64,000 nt of DNA from Pelosinus sp. UFO1 (GTDB lineage: Bacteria; Bacillota; Negativicutes; DSM-13327), in assembly GCF_000725345.1 (NCBI RefSeq), contig NZ_CP008852.1, positions 4,580,001 through 4,644,000 of the forward strand. The letters are read 5' to 3'. A program made the position numbers and the translations under genes. The notes beneath the pieces are model-generated. The model did not search any database. It was not told where the DNA came from and saw only the letters and a program-made list of their open reading frames with translations. This document shows, piece by piece, positions 25,975-33,426 of the stretch; the first letter of the stretch is position 1; every line of letters begins with the position of its first letter.

Positions 25975-27561
25975 CTATACTACACAAAAATTAATCATTT
26001 TCGCCCCCAATATTCCATCCACTGCTTTTATCTTTAACATAACGGCTGCTGGAACATCGGAGTCTACACCCATAACCATAATATTTGTTCCTTTTTCCTC
26101 AGTACGCCCCACTTGCATACTATGAATATTAATTCCATCGCTTCCCAAAATCGTGCCAACATGTCCGATGATGCCTGGACGATTCAAATGAAGACCGACA
26201 ATTAACCATCCTTGTGGATCCACATCGACTCGGTATCCATCGATCATAACAATACGTCCTTCTTGATGACCGAATAAAGTCCCCGCCACAACATGAGTTT
26301 TTTTGTCTGTATGAACTCTTACCGTAATCAAATTGGCAAAATTAGCTGTCTCTTTGCTTTTTACTTCCCGTACCTTAATACCGCGAGATTTAGCAACACC
26401 TGGAGCATTCACATAATTAATATGTTCCGTCAAAATGGAGTTTAGCAAGCCTTTTATCATTGCTGTTGTCAGCATTTTCGTGTCTACTTCGCTAATCTCT
26501 CCATTGTATTCTACATCGACTGCTGTAATACGGCCTTCTGCTAAATTAATAGCCAAGCAACCCATCTTTTCCGCCAAATTAAAATAAGGGCGAATGACTT
26601 CCAACACATGCGACTGAATTGGTGCCATATTAACTGCTGTTGCGATAGGTTCCCCTTTTAATGCAGCGATAATACCTTTTGCTACGTCTACAGCTACACC
26701 AACTTGGGCTTCTGCAGTAGACGCTCCTAAATGGGGTGTTACAATCACCTTGTCTAGTTTAAGCAATGGATTTTCTGGATCAACGGGCTCTTTTTCAAAC
26801 ACATCAATTGCCGCCCCTGCTACAATACCTTCTTCCACAGCTTTAGCTAAATCTCCTTCATGGATAACGCCGCCACGAGCACAGTTTACAATCCGTACTC
26901 CAGGTTTCATTTTGGCAAAACTTTCCTTATTTAAAAGATACTTTGTTTCTGATGTAAAGGGTAAATGTAGGGTAATAAAATCAGCAACTGGGAAAATTTC
27001 TTCCAACTCCAATAACTGAATACCCATGGCAGTCGCCTGATTTGCACTGACGAATGGATCATAGGCTACAACATTCATCTCCATAGCCAAAGCTCTTTTG
27101 GCTACACCCGTACCTATACGTCCTAAGCCAAGAATACCCAGTGTTTTGCCACGCATTTCAACACCCATTAATTTGCTGCGCATCCATTGTCCGTCCTTCA
27201 TGCTAGCGTGAGCTTGGGGGACATTGCGGGCTAGGGCGAGCATCATAGCCATTGTATGCTCTGTTGCTGCTACCGTATTGCCTTCAGGAGCGTTGAGTAC
27301 TACAATGCCTTTCTGAGTTGCTGCTTCTACATCTATGTTGTCAACACCTACTCCAGCACGACCAATCACTTTCAAGTTAGCAGCTGCCTCAATCACTGCT
27401 TTAGTAACCTTGGTCTCACTGCGTACAACTAAAGCATCATATTCGGGAATAATGCGAATTAATTCCTCTATCGGTAGTTTTATTTTAACATCTACCTCAT
27501 ATTCCTTTTGTAATAACTCTACACCTTGGGCTGAAACTGGATCACTCACTAATATTTTCAT
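25975..27561 (-). CDS. serA: D-3-phosphoglycerate dehydrogenase
   Basis: 528 residues, the long form. The catalytic and NAD domain (1-315) carries [18 protein letters not shown] (nucleotide loop), [13 protein letters not shown] and the HLGAST catalytic block. It is followed by an ASB domain (about 320-450) and a C-terminal ACT domain (about 455-528; [18 protein letters not shown]) for feedback by serine. It makes 3-phosphohydroxypyruvate, the first step of serine synthesis. GGAGGGG (27568-27574) selects ATG 27561 over 27576. It is the first gene after the T-box leader. Confidence 0.95.
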   Translation of the reverse strand: MKILVSDPVSAQGVELLQKEYEVDVKIKLPIEELIRIIPEYDALVVRSETKVTKAVIEAAANLKVIGRAGVGVDNIDVEAATQKGIVVLNAPEGNTVAATEHTMAMMLALARNVPQAHASMKDGQWMRSKLMGVEMRGKTLGILGLGRIGTGVAKRALAMEMNVVAYDPFVSANQATAMGIQLLELEEIFPVADFITLHLPFTSETKYLLNKESFAKMKPGVRIVNCARGGVIHEGDLAKAVEEGIVAGAAIDVFEKEPVDPENPLLKLDKVIVTPHLGASTAEAQVGVAVDVAKGIIAALKGEPIATAVNMAPIQSHVLEVIRPYFNLAEKMGCLAINLAEGRITAVDVEYNGEISEVDTKMLTTAMIKGLLNSILTEHINYVNAPGVAKSRGIKVREVKSKETANFANLITVRVHTDKKTHVVAGTLFGHQEGRIVMIDGYRVDVDPQGWLIVGLHLNRPGIIGHVGTILGSDGINIHSMQVGRTEEKGTNIMVMGVDSDVPAAVMLKIKAVDGILGAKMINFCVV

Positions 27562-27642
27562 TCTATACCCCTCCATAATTTATGAATTTAAATTTAACTA
27601 TTTTCAACGTTGAAACAGAAAGCATTTCGTCTTAAAAAGAAA

Positions 27643-27865
27643 TAAAAAAATCCCTCATCCCATAACAGGGACGAGAGATATTCCCGCGTTGCCACCCAAA
27701 TTGCCATAACAGCCAACTCTAATCGCTATATCGGGCGACACCCGTCACAATTCATCATTAGCCACTCCAGGGCGGAACCATTTGCCAAAATGACCGACTT
27801 CCACCACCCGTCGGTTCTCTGTACATTCTGCACACTTAGCTTCCCTTTCATCATGTTCAACTATC
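27643..27865 (-). promoter_or_regulatory. T-box leader of the serA-DUF1015-serC operon
   Basis: On minus, the T-box core TTTGGGTGGCAACGCGGG (27700-27683) is followed by a terminator (CTCTCGTCCC / GGGATGAGGG plus seven T, 27679-27643). Stem I features lie upstream: AGAGA, then CCGAC-GGGTGGTGGAA-GTCGG. A candidate specifier codon TCC (27776-27774, followed by G) would read serine. Uncharged tRNA-Ser would bind and prevent termination. The serine assignment rests on the specifier guess plus the operon content. Confidence 0.88.
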
Positions 27866-27876
27866 AATTTAAACAT

Positions 27877-27905
27877 ATTATATTTTATCACTCGATTAAA
27901 GTCAA
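27877..27905 (-). promoter_or_regulatory. Promoter of the serA operon
   Basis: On minus: TTGACT (27905-27900), a 17-base spacer, TATAAT (27882-27877), just upstream of the T-box leader. Confidence 0.83.
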
Positions 27906-28096
27906 GTGTATTTTTACAGAAAACATTTCTTTCAAATAGTATCTTTTTTCTTGTTTTACACAAGCTAACTGTTAAGCAAAAAGACGAAACCAAATCAAAA
28001 AGTTAATTGGTCTTTATTGACAGGGCAATGGGTTTTAAGTCAGAATAGAAGAACATAGTATTTATCATTTAGTAAAAATCCGTGGGAGGTTTATTC

Positions 28097-28603
28097 ATGA
28101 TTACAGAAATATCCTATAACGAGCACGCTAAGGAAGTTACCGAAATACTAAGCAAAGGAGCCTTTTTAACTACTATAGTCGACGGAAAGGTTAATACTAT
28201 GACAATCGCATGGGGTAGTATTGGCTTCATGTGGGGCAAACCTGTTTTTACGGCAATGGTAAGGCCGTCTCGCTATACCTATGATTGTCTCGAAAAAAGC
28301 CAGGAATTTACCGTCAGCATCCCTTTTAGAGATATGAGCGCAGCATTAGGAGTCGCAGGTTCTAAGTCCGGCAGAGATCTAGATAAGTTAGCATCTGCTA
28401 ATTTAAAGACTATTCCTGGCAAAAAAATATCTACTCCTGTAATTGCAAATTGCGGTTTACACTACGAATGCAAAGTAGTGTATAAACAAGAAATGTTACA
28501 GGATCAACTAGCCGCTGACTTAAACGAAAAATGGTATCCTACTGGCAACTACCATACCCTTTATTTCGGTGAAATTTTGGCTACCTACTTAGACGAAAAG
28601 TAA
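28097..28603 (+). CDS. Flavin reductase-like FMN-binding protein
   Basis: 168 residues, a split-barrel flavin reductase domain (COG1853): TTIVDGKVNTMTIAWGSIGFMWGKPVF, then FTAMVRPSRYTYDCLEKSQEFTVSI. Members reduce FMN or act as flavin-binding redox proteins. GGGAGG (28084-28089) points to ATG 28097. A TTGACA lies at 28017-28022 without a clear -10 box. It stands alone, divergent from the serA operon. Confidence 0.85.
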   Translation: MITEISYNEHAKEVTEILSKGAFLTTIVDGKVNTMTIAWGSIGFMWGKPVFTAMVRPSRYTYDCLEKSQEFTVSIPFRDMSAALGVAGSKSGRDLDKLASANLKTIPGKKISTPVIANCGLHYECKVVYKQEMLQDQLAADLNEKWYPTGNYHTLYFGEILATYLDEK

Positions 28604-28644
28604 ATCGCTAAAAATTTTTCTGACCTTGAAAGTAAATATACATC

Positions 28645-28686
28645 AAAAGTAGGCTTGGCGAGTGCTCGTCAAGCCTACTTTTTTTT
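28645..28686. terminator. Bidirectional terminator
   Basis: AAAAGTAGGCTTG.CGAG / CTCG.CAAGCCTACTTTT followed by T4 or more on plus, shared by the flavin reductase and the convergent DUF2225 gene. Confidence 0.87.
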
Positions 28687-28695
28687 ACGTAACTC

Positions 28696-29391
28696 TTATC
28701 CTTGTTGTTTTGCAGGTATTTTTGCTTTCGCTGCTGCTCGCATATCCTGCCAAACGTCACGAGCTAAATCGGCAATCCGTTTTTCCTCTCTAGCTTGTGG
28801 GCTACTCACAACCTTACTAAGATATAATAATGCCTTCTCATTTGCTCCCGCTCGCCTTAACAATTCCGCCGCAAGATACGTAATCGTTAACTCCGACATA
28901 GGGCCAACTGGCATACTTTCCTGTGCCAAGGTTTTCTCATAATATTCAGCAGCCTTTGCCAAGATGACTCTTTCTTCCTCTTCTTGCCCAGCTTCTCGGT
29001 ACAGCCACCCTAATCTTAAATGCAGACCAGCCAATCGACTAGCAGGACTTGCAGCCAATTCTGCACACAGAATCGCTAATTGATAACTAACAACTGCCTG
29101 TTCTCTAGTTCTAGTACCACTTAAATCAATGCTTACATTTCTTTCTGAAAAAAATTTTTGGATTCGTTCTGCTGCCGCAGGTACAATCTCATCAAAATAA
29201 GTGTCTTGTGCCGCATAGCTACAATGAGGACAAAACCAAACTGCATAATAATAAGGATTTACATTCTTATACTGACAGCAAAAGTCAGTGTCTTGTTTAA
29301 TCATATCTAATCGTGAGCGTACACGTGTTACTTTGATTTTTTTTTCGCAAATAGGGCAGTCCTTTTCTACTGTAAATAAAGCATCTAACAA
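28696..29391 (-). CDS. DUF2225 family zinc-ribbon protein
   Basis: 231 residues. An N-terminal CPIC (15-18) and a second CPHC (54-57), with CC at 38-39, make a likely zinc ribbon. An alpha-helical, TPR-like region (about 85-215) follows (LGWLYREAGQEEEERVILAKAAEYYEKTLA). This matches DUF2225, function unknown. The start is TTG 29391 with GGAGTG about 7 bases upstream. Confidence 0.82.
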   Translation of the reverse strand: MLDALFTVEKDCPICEKKIKVTRVRSRLDMIKQDTDFCCQYKNVNPYYYAVWFCPHCSYAAQDTYFDEIVPAAAERIQKFFSERNVSIDLSGTRTREQAVVSYQLAILCAELAASPASRLAGLHLRLGWLYREAGQEEEERVILAKAAEYYEKTLAQESMPVGPMSELTITYLAAELLRRAGANEKALLYLSKVVSSPQAREEKRIADLARDVWQDMRAAAKAKIPAKQQG

Positions 29392-29441
29392 GATTTTTCA
29401 CTCCATATTCTGTCATAATTACCTATTATTTTCCTATACTA

Positions 29442-31166
29442 TTATAACACATCCTGTTGTAAACGCCACAACTGATAAAAAAGACCCTGTTTTTCTAATA
29501 ACTCAACCTGACTACCTTGTTCAATAATGCGGCCAGACTCTAGCACGATAATATCCCCTACTCTATCTAATCCAGTCAAACGGTGGGTAATTAAAATGGT
29601 AGTCCGCCCTTGCATTAAACGGGAAATGGTCTCCATAATCGCCTCTTCCGTTAAAGCGTCTAGGCCTACCGTAGGCTCGTCTAAAATTAATAGAGGAGCA
29701 TCCTTTAAAAGCGCCCTAGCAATGGCAATCCGCTGTCTTTGCCCCCCTGATAAAGCATGTCCATTTTGCCCTACCATAGTATCTAAGCCCTGCGGCAAGC
29801 TCTTAATGAATTCACTAAGCTCGGCATTTTTAATGACCTCCATAAGGGTATCCTCACTAGCATCTGGTCTTGCCAGCAAAATATTATCCTTAATACTAGC
29901 ATTAAATAAATGACTTCGCTGCGCGACTACACCAAACTGCTTACGCACTTCCTGAGAATCATAATTCTTTATTTCATTCCCGCCAAACCGAATAGAACCT
30001 TGTTGATAATCCCAAAACCGTAACAACAAATGCAGCAAAGTGCTCTTTCCCGCCCCGCTAGGCCCTACGATAGCCAAACTCTGTCCCGGTGCAACGGAAA
30101 AGGAGACATTATCTAATATGGTTGTTCCTTCCCGGTAAGAAAAGCTTAGTTTATCAACCTCAATACTTACATCCTTATTTAAAAATACATCTTCACCATT
30201 ATCAAGTACAGCAAGCTGCTGATCCACTATAGCAAATAGACGTTTGGCAGCTGACAAACTTTCAGCCAAATAGTGCATTGCTATCGGCAAGGGCAATACC
30301 CCTTCAAAACTACTTTGCACTGTTAAAGCCACTACTGCTAGATAAATACCCTCTAGTTGACCGCTATATACCAAAGGAATCGCTAACCACAAAACGAGCC
30401 ACATCGTACCATTAACTATTAACATGCCAAGCGCATCTATCATCCCAGTCATATTTGCTACTTTTCCCTGAAGCTTTGCTAAGCGTTGATCAATAACCTC
30501 AATATGCTGAGCTTGCCGTTGCGTTTGACCAAAGGCGGCAAGTTCAACAATACCTGTTATGCTATCCACTAATTGGGCCTTCATTTCAGTTCTAGTTTGG
30601 ACCAATTCATTGGCAATCGGCCGCTGTAACCTTAGAACCAAAAAAGGCAACAGGATACCTAATGTGAAAAACCCGCCTAACAGGACATATACAAATTGCA
30701 TACTATACTGTGCTAAAAAGATGCACGTACCAATCAGTACTAAAAGTGCAATAAAAGGAGGCGCCAGAACTCTAAGATAAAACTCCTTTAAGGTTTCCAC
30801 ATCACCAACAATTGCGCCAAATAATTCCCCACTCTGCCATTTTAATAATCCTGCAGGTGCTAATCTTTCTAATTTAGTATAAAACCATACCCGTATTATC
30901 CCTAATAAACGAAAGGTAGCATCATGAGAAATATAGCGTTCTAAATAACGAAAAACAGCCCTAGATATACCAAAAAAGCGCACTCCCACAATAGCAACTG
31001 ATAGCTCTACGATTGAGGGATGCAGGGCCGCACTAGAAATAAGATAGGCGGAAGCAGCCATTAACCCTATATTACTGCCAATGGTCAAACAACCAAAGAC
31101 ACCAGCCACAAGCATCGTCATCCAAGAGGGGCCAATAATTCTTAATAATCGTAACAATGTATTCAT
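29442..31166 (-). CDS. cydC: ABC transporter CydC (cytochrome bd assembly)
   Basis: 574 residues: six membrane helices (about 15-300) and an ATPase with Walker A GPSGAGKST, Q-loop, signature LSGGQRQRIAIARAL and Walker B LLILDEPT. With CydD it forms a heterodimer exporting thiols (cysteine/glutathione in E. coli) needed for cytochrome bd. The ATG overlaps the cydD stop by four bases. The CydC/CydD naming follows sequence type and gene order and could be swapped. Confidence 0.88.
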   Translation of the reverse strand: MNTLLRLLRIIGPSWMTMLVAGVFGCLTIGSNIGLMAASAYLISSAALHPSIVELSVAIVGVRFFGISRAVFRYLERYISHDATFRLLGIIRVWFYTKLERLAPAGLLKWQSGELFGAIVGDVETLKEFYLRVLAPPFIALLVLIGTCIFLAQYSMQFVYVLLGGFFTLGILLPFLVLRLQRPIANELVQTRTEMKAQLVDSITGIVELAAFGQTQRQAQHIEVIDQRLAKLQGKVANMTGMIDALGMLIVNGTMWLVLWLAIPLVYSGQLEGIYLAVVALTVQSSFEGVLPLPIAMHYLAESLSAAKRLFAIVDQQLAVLDNGEDVFLNKDVSIEVDKLSFSYREGTTILDNVSFSVAPGQSLAIVGPSGAGKSTLLHLLLRFWDYQQGSIRFGGNEIKNYDSQEVRKQFGVVAQRSHLFNASIKDNILLARPDASEDTLMEVIKNAELSEFIKSLPQGLDTMVGQNGHALSGGQRQRIAIARALLKDAPLLILDEPTVGLDALTEEAIMETISRLMQGRTTILITHRLTGLDRVGDIIVLESGRIIEQGSQVELLEKQGLFYQLWRLQQDVL

Positions 31167-32893
31167 TTTTCACCTCGAAAGGCCATTACAAGTTGAGAAT
31201 ACAAGCCACGATCTTTCATTAATGTATCGTGGCGGCCAGATTCTACATCCTGCCCCTCATTTAGCACTACAATCCAATCTGCTTGGTACACTGTCGTCAA
31301 ACGGTGGGCGATAATTAAGACGGTGCGCCTCTTCATGAGACGTGCCAAAGCCTCCTCAATCACAGCTTCATTTTGAGGATCTAAGCCTGCTGTAGCCTCA
31401 TCTAATAGCAAGAAGGGGGCATCCTGCAGAAAAGCTCGAGCAATGGCTAGTCGTTTGCCTTGTCCACCGCTCAAACCATGTCCACCCTCTCCCACTAAGG
31501 TTTCATATCCTTCCGGTAAACTGAGGATAAATTCATGGGCGCCCGCATTCTTTGCCGCCCTTATGACTTCCTCCATTGTTGCATCTTCCCGCCCTAAACG
31601 TATATTATCAGCCACCGAACGGTAAAACAAATGGGGTTCTTGAGGCACGAAGGCAACTTGAGCCAACCAGTCATCAACCCGTATATCGGATAAACTTATT
31701 CCATTAACAAAAATATTTCCTTTATCTGGCTGCATAAATGCGAGCAATAGACTAGCCACCGTACTTTTTCCCGAACCGCTAGCCCCAACTAAGGCAACAG
31801 TCTCTCCTGGCTTCATCTCAAAGGTCAGCCCTCGCAAAGCTGGGCGTTCTCCCCCTTGATAAGCATAATGTACATTTTCAAAAGCAATTTCCACTTGTTC
31901 TTGCTGAGGAAAGGGATTTTTATGTCTTGCCTTATCTTGCCTCTGTGGTAAGGATAAAATGGCAAAAATTCGATCCGCTGCCGCAGTTCCAGCCATTCCA
32001 GCATGAAAATGAGCCCCTAACTGGCGCAGGGGCAAATAAAATTCTGGAGCTAGCAGCAGTAAGAAAAAAGCCTGGGAAAAATCCATCTTAAAATATAACA
32101 ATTTGAGTCCGATAGTTACCGCCACTAACGCCGTACTAATTGTTGCCACCAACTCTAATACTAAGGCTGATAAAAAAGCTACTTTTAATACATTCAGCGT
32201 CTTATCTCGAAATTGATTACTCATACGATCAATTACTTGTATTTGCTCAATACTGCGCCCAAATACTTTCAGCACGGTTAAGCCTTGTAACACATCTAAA
32301 AAATGCGCACTTAGGCGCGACAAAGTCTCCCACTGCCTTTTATTCACTTGTTCTGCTGAACGTCCGATTAATATCATAAAAATCGGAATTAACGGCGCTG
32401 TGAATAGTAAAATAAGCGTTGTAGTTCCATCTAGAGGGACTACAGAAGTCAAAACAACCAATGGCACTATTACTGCTGTAAATAACTGAGGCAGGAATTT
32501 TGCAAAATAAGGTTCTAGATTTTCTACCCCTTCTACCAATACATTAACCAATTCTCCTGTTTGTTGCCCACGAATATAGAGGGGGCCTAAGGCCAAAAGG
32601 GAGGATAATATACGTTGCCTAACGTTAATTTTTACATAGGAAGCCAGGCGATGAGCCTTAACCTCGATTAGCCACGTGAATAGGCTACGCACAATCATAA
32701 CCCCAAACAAGGCACCCATCCACTGCCACACCTCAGGCAAATCCAGCTTATCCAAAAATACCCCGGTTATCACTTTAGTTAAGTAGTTAGCTTGTAGTAC
32801 CGCTAAAATACCACCACCCAGCCCCAATCCAACTAGCAAAAAGAATTCTTCTCTATGTTGTTTTAGCTGCTCTATCAGACGTTTATCAATCAT
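31163..32893 (-). CDS. cydD: ABC transporter CydD (cytochrome bd assembly)
   Basis: 576 residues: membrane domain with RQQTGELVNVLVEGVENLEPYFAKFLPQL, typical of CydD, then the ATPase with Walker A GASGSGKST, signature LSGGQGKRLAIARAF and Walker B LLLDEATAGLD. It is the partner of CydC, coupled by a four-base overlap. AGGAG 7 bases upstream favours the second ATG, 32893. The cydAB genes lie 3.5 kb upstream on the same strand. Confidence 0.88.
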   Translation of the reverse strand: MIDKRLIEQLKQHREEFFLLVGLGLGGGILAVLQANYLTKVITGVFLDKLDLPEVWQWMGALFGVMIVRSLFTWLIEVKAHRLASYVKINVRQRILSSLLALGPLYIRGQQTGELVNVLVEGVENLEPYFAKFLPQLFTAVIVPLVVLTSVVPLDGTTTLILLFTAPLIPIFMILIGRSAEQVNKRQWETLSRLSAHFLDVLQGLTVLKVFGRSIEQIQVIDRMSNQFRDKTLNVLKVAFLSALVLELVATISTALVAVTIGLKLLYFKMDFSQAFFLLLLAPEFYLPLRQLGAHFHAGMAGTAAADRIFAILSLPQRQDKARHKNPFPQQEQVEIAFENVHYAYQGGERPALRGLTFEMKPGETVALVGASGSGKSTVASLLLAFMQPDKGNIFVNGISLSDIRVDDWLAQVAFVPQEPHLFYRSVADNIRLGREDATMEEVIRAAKNAGAHEFILSLPEGYETLVGEGGHGLSGGQGKRLAIARAFLQDAPFLLLDEATAGLDPQNEAVIEEALARLMKRRTVLIIAHRLTTVYQADWIVVLNEGQDVESGRHDTLMKDRGLYSQLVMAFRGEK

Positions 32894-33030
32894 AACCATG
32901 CTCCTGTTCTATTCTATAGGGAGACTCTTATTATAACCGTAAAAAAAAGAAAGCATGTCACCATGCACCCTAGCAGTATCCCTTCCTTGACACTAGTAAA
33001 AAAACTATTTTTTATTGATAAAGAAGACTT

Positions 33031-33148
33031 GATTCAGATGGAGTTTTAACTCCATCTGAATCTTAGTCGCACTTATCCAGGGACTTAGCCGCTCTTAACT
33101 CCCACTTATAGAAGATGGGAGTCTTAGAGCGGTTTAGTCATCGGATAA
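33031..33148. repeat. Two adjacent large palindromes
   Basis: GATTCAGATGGAGTT / AACTCCATCTGAATC (33031-33062) is a perfect 15-bp inverted repeat with a 2-base loop. Next to it, 33073-33148 folds as one long hairpin from TTATCC to GGATAA, with arms containing CCGCTCTTA-CTCCCA and TGGGAG-CTTAGAGCGG. The joining TTAGTCG also occurs in the dispersed 104-bp repeat. This could be the paired ends of a small non-autonomous element; no coding capacity. Confidence 0.75.
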
Positions 33149-33253
33149 TTATTATTTTACTCTATAATCATAACGAGGATTTAACAAACTTGCAATATTT
33201 TTATTTGCCATAAGAAAAACGCTTGTGTCCTTCAAAACATACACAAAATATTT

Positions 33254-33355
33254 AAACCACAAAGACACAAAGGACACAAAGAGATATTCACAAAAAGTTC
33301 TACTCATAGTTTATCCTTTGTGTGCCGTGTTAGCGGCATTGTGTCTTTGTGGTTT
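33254..33355. repeat. CCACAAAGACACAAAG inverted repeat
   Basis: AAACCACAAAGACACAA (33254-33270) is repeated inverted at 33339-33355, a 17-bp perfect match about 70 bases apart. The left arm continues as short ACACAAAG tandem units; the intervening part holds an inner GCCGTGTTAGCGGC hairpin. No gene is seen. Confidence 0.8.
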
Positions 33356-33370
33356 GTAAACCTTTTCAGT

Positions 33371-33416
33371 ATAAGAAAAGACTACGCCCCCTATTTTCAT
33401 AGGAGGCATAGCTAGT
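33371..33416 (-). terminator. Terminator of the lactate-dehydrogenase-like gene
   Basis: CTATGCCTCCTAT / ATAGGGGGCGTAG with a four-base loop, followed on minus by TCTTTTCTTA. Confidence 0.8.
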
Positions 33417-33426
33417 AAACATCAGA

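Noticed and set aside
27745-27993. 82-residue reading frame on minus
   Set aside because: It lies across the serA promoter and T-box stem I; the bases are explained by RNA structure and there is no family match.
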